DNA of 64,000 nucleotides from the NCBI GenBank assembly GCA_028023455.1, contig JAQFVV010000022.1, positions 10,683,100 through 10,747,099 on the forward strand, given 5' to 3'. A model generated the notes under the pieces. It was not told the origin of the DNA and did not search any database. It was given only the letters and a program-made list of their open reading frames with translations. Source of the stretch: Epiperipatus broadwayi. Lineage: Eukaryota; Onychophora; Udeonychophora; Euonychophora; Peripatidae. This document shows, one piece after another, positions 61,001-63,952 of this stretch. The first letter of the stretch is position 1; each line of letters starts with the position of its first letter. The position numbers and the translations under genes are program-made.

Positions 61001-61224
61001 TTGAATAAGGGTTAGTATGTTCTATCAGTTAACATTACAAAAATAGAAACCTTGCTCTTTCATAATCCTAGGTTTGAAACTTAGACACCCTTACAGACAT
61101 CTTCACAATCACTCCTCAGGTTTATACAGCGCTAATCCTCAAATGATAGCTGTATCCGCTTACTATTCTTACCCAAAATCTAACCCCAAGGCACCTTTAC
61201 ATGAGAGTTTGAAATTTGGAGATG
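8602..61224 (+). CDS. robo: Roundabout (Robo) receptor, 3' two-thirds of the gene; both ends outside
   Basis: Single-pass neuronal guidance receptor for Slit; the cytoplasmic tail recruits Abl, Ena and Rho-family regulators in known Robo proteins. The window shows, in order, FN3-1, FN3-2, FN3-3, a membrane segment, CC0 (DYAEVD), CC1 ([10 protein letters not shown]), CC2 ([10 protein letters not shown]), RGPTPPAR, and a [20 protein letters not shown] block. This is the order seen in insect and vertebrate Robo. Ten exons join with consistent phases (1,0,1,2,0,1,1,1,1 at successive junctions) and GT/AG borders throughout. The five Ig domains and signal peptide must lie before position 1, and the last exon or exons after 61224. 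The coordinates span introns; individual exons are listed separately. Which Robo paralogue it is cannot be told. Family assignment is near certain; exon borders are read by eye. Confidence 0.96.
9999..10129 (+). mobile_element. Foldback family 1, arms only
   Basis: It starts CACTAAACATCACATGATCA and ends TGGAGAGTTTTGCCTGTT. The ribozyme-bearing middle is absent, so the two inverted ends lie almost back to back (AAAAACTCTCCATCCATTGATTAC in the middle, written here only in part). Imperfect TAAATGAGTTATTA-like bases flank both sides. Confidence 0.75.
10380..10980 (+). pseudogene. Penelope-like element, C-terminal fragment
   Basis: It aligns to 7690-8290 over most of its length. Translated pieces [20 protein letters not shown] (about 10581-10640) and [19 protein letters not shown] (about 10722-10775) match the linker and post-GIY-YIG parts of the two other copies (KICNEYNIR; DHVYTNEHMF). 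Stops interrupt it. The open frame 10777-10983 is its tail, with no separate function. A SINE-like unit follows at once. Confidence 0.65.
10986..11100 (+). mobile_element. SINE family K, partial
   Basis: It shares with 46686-46831 the order TCATCTTAA, TTCA-TATT-TGAATCTAAA, a B-box-like GTTTAATTCCC, and ACATCTGAAGA followed by an AAAAATAAT tail. The B box and tRNA-like arms point to a pol III-derived SINE; the A-box half is decayed here. Confidence 0.55.
11265..11640 (-). pseudogene. LINE 3' end, family C (Cys-His knuckle)
   Basis: The minus-strand frame 11601-11335 gives [20 protein letters not shown], then [12 protein letters not shown], a CxxC...HxxxxC knuckle as found after the RT of CR1/Jockey/R1-type LINEs. 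It continues into [20 protein letters not shown] and ILWKWDGAG. The 3' end (GGAGTCAGGAATCTCTCAGC on +) is shared with copies at 12750-13800, 17815-18110, 23070-23320 and 26425-26515. It is a 5'-truncated dead copy. Confidence 0.65.
12750..13800 (+). pseudogene. LINE fragment, family C, C-terminal coding part and 3' end
   Basis: The + strand gives [13 protein letters not shown]-like sequence near 12780, then [37 protein letters not shown] and [12 protein letters not shown] (open frame 12913-13128), [14 protein letters not shown]-like sequence at 13335 and [13 protein letters not shown] at 13588. The LEKVQ-R-GRHAL start is typical of the region behind the RT in arthropod LINEs. It ends with GAGATTCCTGACTC and a CATCACATCACATC tail. 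A ribozyme-family element sits inside at 13426-13531. Frameshifts and stops make it dead. Confidence 0.65.
13426..13531 (+). mobile_element. Hammerhead family 2, 5'-truncated, inside a LINE, 15 bp TSD
   Basis: It splits the family C LINE at codons for NKY-QNDYTE. The duplication TAAACAAAGTGATTA is at 13411-13425 and 13532-13546. The 106 bp insert matches the 3' part of the element at 20450-20892: GCTTGTTTGAGCTATTGGTA at its start and TATATATGACTTG near its end. The host LINE reads on after the second repeat, so the ends are firmly defined. Confidence 0.8.
14293..14546. mobile_element. Possible pogo/Tigger-like MITE remnant
   Basis: The left end TAGTAACCCCTC and the right end, read inward on minus, TACAGTAAACCTTCATATTT are loosely inverted. 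Next to them are ATCTATGGTTTTGATTATCC and the minus-strand counterpart TTTGGTTTCAAGCTATGTGG. The 'TATCC-GGTTT' style is that of Tigger-type ends, and a TA lies on both sides. No ORF. Confidence 0.3.
15055..15145 (+). repeat. Repeat family G copy
   Basis: It carries GGAGTTCAAATTCATGGATC, a TTTTCTGGTAGTTCAA stretch and TTTATGAAAT, ending AATAAACTATTTGATT, all collinear with the other family G copies in plus direction. Confidence 0.45.
17515..17650 (+). repeat. Foldback repeat family 3 fragment
   Basis: GAGCCACCTATAATATATTT, GAGTGATCAATAGACATTAA, then CCAGATTAG...CAGTGAGGAAGATTCAATTT. The same order recurs at 44697-44840, 55205-55600, 56030-56300 and 57146-57260. Confidence 0.45.
17815..18110 (-). 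pseudogene. LINE 3' end, family C, old copy
   Basis: On + it runs GATGCAGTGTGGCCAAAGTC, AGAAATCTCTGAGATAATCT and CCCTATCCCATTTTCACAAG, then CAAACACAGCATAAATAATG and TTCACAACTTTATTATGTAC: collinear with 11265-11640 but more diverged. It is 5'-truncated. Confidence 0.5.
18333..18408 (+). mobile_element. Foldback family 1, short decayed copy
   Basis: TACATCACATGATCATCATT at the 5' side and GGCTTGCACTTGGTGGTATT...TGAATTTGCTACTGTTT at the 3' side match the two ends of the family. The ribozyme region is missing. Confidence 0.45.
18990..19440 (+). pseudogene. LINE remnant with LLYGSETW block
   Basis: Around 19200-19260 the + strand reads [14 protein letters not shown], then [20 protein letters not shown] and later ILSMGWI. 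This is the ordered post-RT block of many LINEs (LLYG-ETW, K-LE-FH-R-LR-IL-I-W, R-RW-GH). Stops are frequent and no full domain survives. Confidence 0.6.
19521..19640 (-). repeat. Repeat family G copy
   Basis: On +, ATCGAATGATTTATTTCACA, GTTTGAGCATCAGAAATGTC, GAGCCTTGATCTATGAACTT and ACTGAACCAAACCTTGCAGG follow the family order. Read on minus, the CCTTGCAAGGTTTGGTT end is the tRNA-like head. Confidence 0.5.
19835..19924 (+). mobile_element. SINE family V (tRNA-Val-like), older copy
   Basis: GCATTGGTGGTCTATCAGTT (A-box region), CTTCCAAGCAGCTGGCC, GCTTCCCGGTCAATGCTTTG and a short A-tail match the copies at 31649 and 57707. A short AAACTAA repeat flanks it. It is more diverged than the other two. 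Confidence 0.65.
20450..20892 (+). mobile_element. Hammerhead family 2, more-than-unit-length copy
   Basis: A 33 bp direct repeat (…ATGATATATGACTTGATTTT…) sits at 20455-20487 and 20860-20892, 405 bp apart. The second is the element's 3' end, as the copy at 13426-13531 shows; the first is therefore the tail of a preceding unit. The ribozyme-like core is at 20708-20748. AT-rich bases on both sides (ATAATATATATAT) could be a target duplication but are low in complexity. No ORF. Confidence 0.65.
20708..20748 (+). ncRNA. Hammerhead-like core, family 2 (probably inactive)
   Basis: CCTCA, then ATGAGGA (CTGANGA with C to A), stem II GAGC-CAATA-GCTC with the canonical G-C closing pair, AAAA (for GAAA), CCGG, TT (for TC), TGGGGA. 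The stem I halves CCTCA/TGGGG match family 1. Three core changes suggest this copy cannot cleave, but the architecture is the same. Confidence 0.5.
21080..21205 (+). repeat. Repeat family G copy
   Basis: TGAACCTCAAGGTCCATGGA, GTGGTTCAGCTCTATCATTT, CTGGTGCTGGAACTTTTTAT and GAATTTCATG are collinear with family G in plus direction. Confidence 0.5.
21503..21620 (+). repeat. Possible tRNA-like SINE
   Basis: GGTTAGCTGAGTTAGCTATG resembles an A-box arm, and CGGTCCGAATTCGAATCCAG a B box (GGTTCGAATCC-like), about 70 bp apart. Only one copy was seen, so the call is tentative. Confidence 0.3.
21981..22096 (+). CDS. robo: Robo exon: first half of FN3-3
   Basis: 116 bp with acceptor CTTTTTTAG and donor CAGGTAATA. 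The G carried over from the previous exon completes a Val codon, giving [19 protein letters not shown] and then [14 protein letters not shown], which is the A-C strand region of the third fibronectin domain with its core Trp. It ends in phase 0 after GYQ, where the next exon continues the domain. It is too short for a plain ORF search. The human counterpart has EAPSAPPQGVTVS followed by SWQPPPEDTQNG. Confidence 0.94.
23070..23320 (-). pseudogene. LINE 3' end, family C
   Basis: On +, CACTGTGACTTCTCCTTAAA, CGGAGTCACGAATCTTTCAG, CACCCTAAGTTTTCCCATAA and CCTTTATATCTAAATTCCCC run parallel to 11265-11440. It is the least decayed 3' end of this family in the window. 5'-truncated. Confidence 0.65.
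25508..25549 (-). ncRNA. Hammerhead core on the left arm
   Basis: Read on minus: TCCTCA, CTGACGA (fits CTGANGA), stem II GGC-CACAA-GCC, GAAA, CTAG, TC, TGGGGA. All core bases are kept. The outer half of stem I is missing because the palindrome centre starts there, so only the inner 6 bp helix can form. Confidence 0.6.
25600..25658 (+). ncRNA. Hammerhead core on the right arm
   Basis: ATCCAA / AGC / TTCTCA, TTGACGA (core C3 changed to T), stem II GGT-CACAA-GCC with a G-T wobble, GAAA, CTAG, TC, TGGGGA / TA / TTGGAT. Stem I stays paired through wobbles. The C3 change should stop cleavage. Confidence 0.55.
26047..27234. mobile_element. Non-autonomous TIR element, pogo/Tigger-like, TA target site
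   Basis: The ends are inverted: CACCTGGGTCTCGTTTTACG on the left and, read inward on minus, CACCTGGGTCTCTTTTTACG on the right, each next to TA (26045-26046, 27235-27236). The 'CTCGTTTTACGCG' style and TA site are those of pogo/Tigger ends. Inside, CpG-containing runs (AACGCGCGCAAACG, TTCGCGCG) stand out against the AT-rich surroundings. At 1188 bp it lacks a transposase frame. It includes a piece of LINE family C at 26425-26515. Confidence 0.8.
26425..26515 (-). pseudogene. LINE family C 3' end, short, inside the pogo-like element
   Basis: On +, CATGTGATGTGATGTATTTG, GCTTCTCCTTAAACGAAGTC and AAGAATATCTCAGCAATTAT match the 3' end seen at 23070. The GTGATGTGATG run is the complement of the CATCACATCAC tail at 13777. 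Confidence 0.55.
28051..28089. repeat. (GT)n microsatellite
   Basis: About 19 uninterrupted GT units. Confidence 0.95.
30504..30675 (+). CDS. robo: Robo exon: second half of FN3-3
   Basis: 172 bp with acceptor TATATATTTGTAG and donor GGTGAGT; phase 0 in, phase 1 out. It reads [20 protein letters not shown], then the strand [20 protein letters not shown], completing FN3-3. ROBO1 has ETRYHINKTV and VPGIRYSVEVAASTGAGSG at the same places. One N-glycosylation sequon (NIT) is visible. It is followed by a short 221 bp intron. Confidence 0.95.
30897..31248 (+). CDS. robo: Robo exon: juxtamembrane stalk, transmembrane helix, start of cytoplasmic tail
   Basis: 352 bp, phase 1 in, phase 2 out; acceptor TTATGTCTAG, donor AAGGTCAGT. 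Residues 1-22 ([20 protein letters not shown]) form the acidic stalk seen in other Robos. About 23-45 is a hydrophobic helix starting WFIGTLGG and ending CLMLYI, closed by the stop-transfer run RRRKAHKK. The tail keeps the [11 protein letters not shown] stretch that corresponds to the conserved PWLADTW region of vertebrate Robo. Translation past the donor would add an unrelated read-through end, so the splice site is preferred. Confidence 0.96.
31396..31519 (+). CDS. robo: Robo exon: CC0 and CC1 motifs
   Basis: 124 bp; acceptor GTATTTTAG, donor CCCGTAAGT; phase 2 in, phase 0 out. It codes for [19 protein letters not shown], the CC0 tyrosine motif and its conserved follow-up, then [11 protein letters not shown], the CC1 motif. 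In Drosophila Robo the CC1 tyrosine is an Abl target and a docking site; this role is inferred here from the family. The exon ends at KKLNRP in phase 0, so a phase 0-0 cassette could be inserted directly after it. Confidence 0.95.
31649..31750 (+). mobile_element. SINE family V (tRNA-Val-like) with 17 bp TSD
   Basis: The target duplication AACTAATARTGTCCAGT is at 31632-31648 and 31751-31767 (one mismatch). The body has GCATTGATGGTCAAGAGGTC (A box), GCTGCCTTACAAGCAG (anticodon arm), GCGGGTTCTCTTCCTGGC (B-box arm), ATGCTATGACACATG and a poly(A) of ten. At about 100 bp it is essentially a tRNA plus tail. Confidence 0.9.
32290..32385 (-). repeat. Repeat family G copy
   Basis: On +, GAGTACCAGAAGTGACAGAG, ATCTACAGACCTTGACTCCA and CTACTGCACCAAACCATACA follow the family order. 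Minus orientation. Confidence 0.5.
33234..33695. mobile_element. Composite foldback element with 13 bp TSD
   Basis: AAAATGAAATTAA lies at 33221-33233 and 33696-33708. Two 80 bp inverted arms (33232-33311 and 33561-33640, identical by eye; the outermost two bases overlap the duplication) flank a 249 bp centre. In addition, a roughly 50 bp direct repeat beginning AATACAATTGTACACATA ends both the left arm unit (33307-33357) and the element itself (33647-33695). No ORF and no ribozyme core seen. The unusual mix of inverted and direct repeats suggests a rearranged retro-insertion. Confidence 0.75.
34448..34579 (+). CDS. Possible phase 0-0 cassette exon of Robo (44 codons)
   Basis: It lies in the 4.2 kb intron between the CC1 exon (ends phase 0) and the next exon (starts phase 0). 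A good acceptor (GTTTATTATTTCAG at 34434-34447) opens a frame that stays open for 132 bp to a good donor (ATAGTAAGAG, GT at 34580). Both borders are phase 0, so inclusion would keep the Robo frame and add 44 residues including [20 protein letters not shown] weaker internal acceptor at 34489 would give 90 bp, also in phase. No known domain is recognised. It could be a chance open stretch; RNA evidence is needed. Confidence 0.35.
35767..35899 (+). CDS. robo: Robo exon: cytoplasmic spacer after CC1
   Basis: 133 bp; acceptor TTTTTTCCAG, donor CAGGTAAAT; phase 0 in, phase 1 out. It codes for [18 protein letters not shown] followed by a serine/aspartate-rich stretch ([20 protein letters not shown]). 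It is low-complexity, poorly conserved linker between CC1 and CC2, with no domain recognised. It is kept as coding because phase, borders and raised GC content all fit, and only 96 bp of intron separate it from the next exon. Confidence 0.88.
35996..36085 (+). CDS. robo: Robo exon: short cytoplasmic spacer
   Basis: 90 bp; acceptor CATTTTTATAG, donor ACAGGTAAGA; phase 1 in and out, so it could be skipped without breaking the frame. It codes for [20 protein letters not shown] and then MSDASSMTT. No motif is recognised. It was found by joining phases; it is too short for an ORF search. Confidence 0.83.
36356..36467 (-). pseudogene. Inverted 5' segment of the RTE-like LINE (endonuclease part)
   Basis: Read on minus, this gives [20 protein letters not shown] (first residues approximate), then [24 protein letters not shown] is the catalytic block of the APE endonuclease of LINEs. 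The protein it encodes belongs just before the + strand part that starts KIMN at about 36470, so the 5' segment is flipped relative to the rest, as produced by twin priming. Confidence 0.75.
36468..38690 (+). pseudogene. RTE-like LINE, endonuclease end, RT and C-terminal region, decayed
   Basis: In order: [20 protein letters not shown] and GSDHRVVR (end of the endonuclease, SDH motif, about 36510-36650), [11 protein letters not shown] (37297), [20 protein letters not shown] (about 37443), [20 protein letters not shown] (RT block A, 37608), [20 protein letters not shown] (block B, 37786), [11 protein letters not shown] (block C, with FVDG for F-DD, 37899), [12 protein letters not shown] (38088), LFTYGSET (38263) and [20 protein letters not shown] (about 38415). 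It ends in a GATGATGAT run near 38675. Stops, frameshifts and the lost second Asp of the F-DD box make it inactive. The + frames 37596-37859 and 37959-38288 are its surviving pieces. Confidence 0.85.
39780..39957. repeat. Decayed palindromic element
   Basis: GCAGTCACAATATTGACTGC, ACTTCAGATAAATACATTAA and TGATTAATTATTTATT on the left are inverted to AATAAATGG, AATCATTAATGCATTTATCT and GAAATGATTAATGTCAAGAC…GTGAGTGC on the right. No target duplication is clear; MITE type unknown. Confidence 0.5.
41160..41265 (-). repeat. Repeat family G copy
   Basis: On +, GTTCGAACATCAGAAGCGAC, ATGGTGATCCATGGATCTGA, GTTCCAGAGATTACTACTCT and ACTATGCTGTGC follow the family order. Confidence 0.5.
42141..42881 (+). 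CDS. robo: Robo exon: CC2 (Ena-binding) motif and proline-rich tail
   Basis: 741 bp, the largest exon; acceptor is a T-run ending TTAG, donor CAGGTAAAA; phase 1 in and out. It starts [20 protein letters not shown], then [18 protein letters not shown], which is CC2 (ROBO1: [16 protein letters not shown]), a ligand for the EVH1 domain of Ena/VASP. Later come [10 protein letters not shown] and [10 protein letters not shown], proline-rich repeats placed like CC3, and the end [16 protein letters not shown], matching the ROBO1 segment ending SSVGDLESSVTG. Overlapping frames on both strands at 42141-42780 are shadows. Confidence 0.97.
43248..43307. repeat. Short hairpin, 25 paired bases per arm
   Basis: CAATCTCAAC, a 3-nt mismatch, TAGTCAAGGCAACCT, loop CCTT, AGGTTGCCTTGACTA, a 3-nt mismatch, GTTGAGATTG. 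Size and internal loop resemble a pre-miRNA stem, but loop and flanks give no further support; it could equally be a tiny MITE. Confidence 0.6.
44697..44840 (+). repeat. Foldback repeat family 3, both arms
   Basis: The left arm CAGAGCCACCTATTGTAAGT, TTGAATAATCAGTG is loosely inverted to the right arm TTAATTACTCAAGC, ATGATAGATGGTTCTG. Sequence between the arms (CATATCCAAATCCTCAG) recurs in part at 17575. Confidence 0.5.
46258..46370 (+). repeat. Repeat family G copy with tRNA-like head
   Basis: TGGCGTTTGGTGCATTGGTA is the best-kept head of the family and resembles the 5' part of glycine tRNA with its A box. It continues TCTGGAGATGG, TGTTTGAACTTATTATGAAC and ends near ATATTCGATTATTGATT. Confidence 0.5.
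46686..46831 (+). mobile_element. SINE family K with inverted head
   Basis: TAATTGGTTAGAGCATCATC carries an A box and CCAGGTTCAATTCCCATATT a B box, followed by ACACCTGAAGATAAGAG and an A-rich end. Immediately 5', CTCTAACCAATTA (46689-46701) is the exact complement of TAATTGGTTAGAG (46720-46732), and AAGCTATTCTGTC reads on minus as more tRNA 5' end. The head is thus present a second time, flipped. Confidence 0.65.
47930..48520 (+). pseudogene. LINE remnant, region behind the RT core
   Basis: At 48182-48293 the + strand reads [36 protein letters not shown], matching the 'FKYLGS-IT-DG-EI--RIA-AK-AFN' block of many LINEs. A frameshifted [10 protein letters not shown] with KWTNEQARL follows, the counterpart of FVWS-LYG-ETW. 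There are many stops. Subfamily not assigned. Confidence 0.65.
49246..49312 (-). repeat. Repeat family G, partial
   Basis: GAACACTGGAAGGACTGAGC, TGCAATTCATAGATCTTGAG and TTCAGTCTGCTACTC match the middle of the family. Confidence 0.45.
49850..49985 (-). repeat. Repeat family G, near full length
   Basis: On +, AATAATTGAATGGTTTATTT, AAAGTTTGAGCTTCAAAAGT, GACTTTGGGTCCCTGAATCA and TGCTAAACTATGCAAGG cover the whole family from tail to tRNA-like head. Confidence 0.55.
51070..51255. mobile_element. Near-perfect 88 bp hairpin (MITE-like)
   Basis: The left arm 51070-51157 and right arm 51168-51255 are complementary except at two positions (AAAAGGTGATAG against AAAATGCGATAG), with a 10-nt loop CCAATGAGTA. 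TA on both edges could be a target duplication with AATAATATTCATTAAGG ends. The high identity implies a recent insertion or conversion. The open frame at 51161-51364 comes from the palindrome and is not a gene. Confidence 0.85.
51490..51615 (-). repeat. Repeat family G, near full length
   Basis: On +, AATAATTGAATGGTTTGCTT, TATGCTGGAAGTAACAAGAT, GTGATTCATGGATTTTTGAG and TGCTACACTAAACTAAG follow the family. Confidence 0.55.
52118..52160 (+). ncRNA. Hammerhead-like core, third family
   Basis: CTGATGA (52123-52129), A, stem II GACTGC-AGG-GCAGTC (perfect 6 bp, 52131-52145), GAAA (52146-52149), ATG, TC, AGGAA. Core bases and order are those of a minimal hammerhead with a one-pair stem III. Stem I (TTGCT / AGGAA) has one mismatch and is short. 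A decayed relative lies on minus at 58128-58162. It is inside an open frame (52023-52310) that I do not take as coding. Confidence 0.45.
52886..53080 (-). mobile_element. Foldback/hammerhead family 1, one arm
   Basis: On +, CAATATCCCCAGACTACTTT, CTAGCTTGTGGCTTCCATCA and TCTTGGACCTGAGAGCACCG are the left-arm order of the copy at 25346. Read on minus, the core is GTGATGG (for CTGATGA), stem II AGC-CACAA-GCT, GAAA, GTAG, TC. Stem II again shows the paired A-T version. Confidence 0.7.
53273..53345 (+). mobile_element. Foldback family 1, 5' end fragment
   Basis: TACATGATCACCATTTTTTA, TGCTTACACAATCTGTTAAA and CTCTCCATACAGTAGTGCCA are the 5' end and first arm. It lies about 190 bp from the arm at 52886-53080 and may be the rest of one broken copy. 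Confidence 0.6.
53485..53628. repeat. 72 bp tandem duplication
   Basis: Two units (53485-53556, 53557-53628) starting AATTTGGATAAAATTATA differ at about two bases. The period is a multiple of three, so an open frame (53374-53799) shows a 24-residue repeat ([17 protein letters not shown] in part). A run of 12 G precedes it. Nothing else supports a gene. Confidence 0.85.
54773..54964 (+). CDS. robo: Robo exon: conserved serine-rich/acidic C-terminal block
   Basis: 192 bp; acceptor TTGTTCTTGTAG, donor GTAGGTAAGT; phase 1 in and out. It reads [20 protein letters not shown], then [20 protein letters not shown] and [13 protein letters not shown]1 has [29 protein letters not shown] and AAAAEYAGLKV in the same order, so this is a deep family signature. 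An 11.9 kb intron separates it from the CC2 exon. The antisense frame at 54681-54875 is a shadow. Confidence 0.96.
55205..55600. repeat. Foldback repeat family 3, two pieces
   Basis: GCCAGTGAGAGGCATTGAGT, CATCCATTTTTATTTTTTAT and AATCTGAGATTCAA (55250-55330) pair with the similar order at 56130-56300. TAATGCTCATTAATTACTCA, TGCTAACAATAGATGGTTCT (55500-55540) is the inverted arm. Confidence 0.45.
56030..56300 (+). repeat. Foldback repeat family 3
   Basis: AGAGCTATTTATTGTAAGCT, TGAATAATCAATGAACACCA, then CATCAACCATCTTTATGTTT and AATGATCTGAGATTCAACCA. It is the direct counterpart of 55230-55440. Confidence 0.45.
56338..56440 (+). repeat. Repeat family G copy
   Basis: GGATGGTTTAATTAGTAGCA (tRNA-like head), AGTCCATGAATTATAGTTCC, GCTTTGTCACTTTTTGTTCT are collinear with the family in plus direction. 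The open frame 56315-56503 is a by-product. Confidence 0.5.
57146..57260 (+). repeat. Foldback repeat family 3 fragment
   Basis: AGCTATTTATTGCCAAGCTT, GTGTAATCAGTGGGTTTCCA match the left arm; CCAGAATATTTTCTGACTGA follows. Confidence 0.35.
57480..58110 (+). pseudogene. Second RTE-like LINE copy, N-terminal side of RT
   Basis: Fragments [36 protein letters not shown] and [15 protein letters not shown] match, in order, the first copy's [30 protein letters not shown] and [15 protein letters not shown] (about 37060-37290). It is heavily decayed, and a SINE is inserted at 57707. Confidence 0.7.
57707..57806 (+). mobile_element. SINE family V (tRNA-Val-like), nested in the RTE copy, about 17-19 bp TSD
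   Basis: The duplication AAAAATGTTAATGATRTCA is at 57690-57708 and 57807-57825 (one mismatch; edges ambiguous by CA and A-run). The body has TGGTCGAGAGG (A box), GCTGC-TTTACAA-GCAGT (anticodon stem and 7-nt loop, anticodon TAC, valine), CGGGTTCGCTTCCCG (T arm and B box), ATGCTATGACACATGAG and an A-run. It is the best-kept of three copies. Confidence 0.92.
58860..59670 (+). pseudogene. Second RTE-like LINE copy, continuation
   Basis: [13 protein letters not shown], a frameshifted [20 protein letters not shown] (about 58935), and near 59625 [14 protein letters not shown] match the first copy's [26 protein letters not shown] and [15 protein letters not shown]. An insert at about 58110-58850 separates this from the first part. 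The open frame 59024-59209 is part of it. RT catalytic blocks are not recognisable. Confidence 0.6.
60286..60468 (+). mobile_element. Foldback family 1, internally deleted, 17 bp TSD
   Basis: The duplication TACTATTAGATATTACA is perfect at 60269-60285 and 60469-60485. It starts TTGATAACATGATCACCATT and ends TGAAGAGTTTGC. The 5' half of the ribozyme core is deleted; CTAGAAACTAGTCTGGAGAA remains at 60346-60365. Confidence 0.85.
61072..61224 (+). CDS. robo: Robo exon: C-terminal tail
   Basis: 153 bp; acceptor CATAATCCTAG, donor GATGGTGAGT; phase 1 in and out. All 50 codons are open and GC content is well above the surroundings. It codes for [20 protein letters not shown], then [20 protein letters not shown]. 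It follows the AGLSVVG block as RRHFHASQ follows AGLKV in ROBO1; that resemblance is weak. The exon has no start codon of its own and was found only by matching the splice phase of the previous exon. No stop codon is present, so the gene continues. Confidence 0.75.
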
Positions 61225-63952
61225 GTGAGTTAAAATTGATTTAATTAACTGCAGCAAATATCTGATTTCCATTCTTTTCTTTTCTTTTATAATTTTTTTT
61301 TTAGTTTTATATTTCTAAATTTAATTTTTATTTTATTTTTTTGCCCCCAAAGTAAAAATGTTGCAAAGATAAAACAAATTGTTAATTTAATTTATTCTTT
61401 TTTTAATTAATAAATAATGAGCATGCCTATATACTGACACTAATCTATACTTATTTCTTTTTATTTTGTTTGTTTTTAGTTTATGTTTTATTTTATTTTT
61501 TATTTTTTGTCTTTTAATTTATTTTTAAAATAAAAAAGGAATGGAAAACAAAGTTTACTGCATGCATAAAAGAACCATGTGTTTTTTGATATAACCAACA
61601 GATGGCAGATCATTCGAAACAAGTGATTTTTATATGGTTTCAAGGAATCAGTATATACTTGTACATTTAATAATAATGATAATAAAAAAAGATTATTTTT
61701 AAGGATCTGGGGTTTTTTCATGCATTTTTTATCATTTTTTATTGCTGTACTCAGTTTTCATTTCTATTTGCGTAATACTTTATATGTTTATTCAAGTACA
61801 TATGTATTAAATAAATGTTATAACTATAAAAGTAATAGTTTAATACAGATTATCATATAATTTTTTTTTTTTGGCTGAATTAGTTTCTAAAATTGTCTCA
61901 GAAAAAAAGTACTGTAATGCGATGTGAAGTAAAAAAAATTATCTTCAGTGAAGTCAAAAATTCAAGTGATAAGCTAGATATCCTGTTAGACAAGTTAAAC
62001 ATTATTTTCCTTTAAAACCTCATATATATTATTATAAACCTTTCTAACTCTTTTTACCTACAATCATCATATCATTCTTCTAGCACAGATGTATTTCTTC
62101 TTCTCCTGTTCCATTTTAATTAGCTCTAATACTCCACCTTCATATTACCTAAATTTAAAAAAAATATTTCCTCCGTAATTACTCATATCACTTTTATGTT
62201 TTTTTTACTCTTCAGACATTTTTTTTTTTTGTCATCTTTCAAAATCCTACATTCCAAAAATAAATATTCATTATTTCCGTTCTATATCTAGCATAAGTTG
62301 CATTTACAGTCCAAATTATTTTCTCCGTTTTAAATTCTTTCTTCGTTTTTGCATCATTTCTTTAGTATCCAAAACTTACTACTATGCAACAACAATAAGC
62401 TCTTATTAGAGTCATCACACATATTTTGGAGATATATATATAACACTAAATTATTTTTTTATTCAAATATATTTTCCATAATTTTATTTTTTTGAAACCA
62501 AATTTGCTATTCTTGTTTTCTATTCTCTCATTACTTGTGCCATTAAAATATTTTCTATGTATTTAACCATTTTTTCCCCACAAGTATATACAAAAAAATT
62601 CTCTACCTATTCATTTTTCATATTATAAAGTGTTTCTATTTCACCGTATTCGTTACTTTCATATAATCCAGTTAATAATTTTTTTTTTTTTTTTTACTAA
62701 TTGTCTTATTTATATATTTTATTGCTGAAAAATGTTTCCAGTTTGATAAATAAATAAGATACAAATAATTAAATAATGTTCATTGCCCAATAAAATGGAA
62801 GAATATTTATTTTGATTTATCATGTCTTTAATGACAATTTGCACATTTGCCAATGCATTTATTAATTCATTTTGAACTGAATGAGATAATTATTGGTGTT
62901 TTTTTTTTGTACTTAAATGATCATTTAAAACTGTATCAGATTTCATAACCAGTTCTGTTTAAGCTTGAAAAATTTCCACTAAGTAAAGTGTATAAAGTAT
63001 TGGAAGGTCATTGGAAAGCGAAAGGAGGTTGAGGTAAATATGAAATTACTGCAATCACTCTTTGAGAACTTGTTCTAGACATGTATTTTCTAATTTCAAG
63101 TAATTTACAAGCTAAACAGTGTACTTTGGAATTAGGACAAATCAATTGTAAATATACTTTTCTCTGTTCATTTATTATGTTATGGAATTAGTTTGCTTAA
63201 TATTTTGAATATTGGCTAAGTAAAGGTTCATTCGGGAATAAACCTTTACTTGGTCAACAAGTTAACATTCGAAACATTAAGACAAACCAATTACAAGTAG
63301 CATAAGGAAAAGGTGAGTATTATTAAGTGATGGTGAAATATGTTGTGAAAAAAAATATGTTAAGAATGAAATTGATCGACTTGTACAGGGCCATGTTGAA
63401 ATATTAAAGTTAATGTTTGATTTGTTATTTTAGTTAGTTCCATATCAAGATCTTCAATAATGAAGTTTTTGTCTTTTTCAATTTCACCACAATTTTCACA
63501 AGTAATAAATTATATTTCATTCCTATTAGCTATATACTCAATTTCTTCTTCAGCATTGTTTCGGTACTTTTTTTATAGAAATTTCTGTTGTTTTTCTGTT
63601 GTAATTAATTTCATCAGTTTAAGTTTTGTTAGCTTTCTCCAATACAACCTGATATGAAGATTAAGCTTTTCTGTTTCATTTGTTTGTGTTATAGTAATGA
63701 AATTTCCAATTATATATTTCATAATAGTTTCTTACTGCTTAATAAAATCTTTTTTTATTTTTTAATTTTTCAATTCCACTTAAATAATTTCTGTCATAAT
63801 CTTTATCTCAACTAACCATAACAGGATTTTTACAAATTATATTTTTAATATTTAAATACAAGTATATTGTCTATACTGAACTTAATATAATTGAAAGGGA
63901 TTTGAAATCAGACTTTCAAGCTCCTTATAGCTATATACTCCATCTTATACAG
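61225..63952 (+). other. Robo intron or 3' flank, 2.7 kb
   Basis: Very T-rich sequence without a recognised repeat or exon. The open frames at 61500-61721 and 63460-63657 are low-complexity. No stop-bearing terminal exon in the right phase was identified. Confidence 0.6.

Larger units (their letters stand above)
54965..61071 (+). other. Robo intron, 6.1 kb
   Basis: It holds repeat family 3 (several), a family G copy, a broken RTE LINE with a nested SINE, and foldback family 1 (60286-60468). 54970-55200, 56520-57140, 58170-58850, 59800-60260 and 60490-61060 show nothing recognised. Confidence 0.7.
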
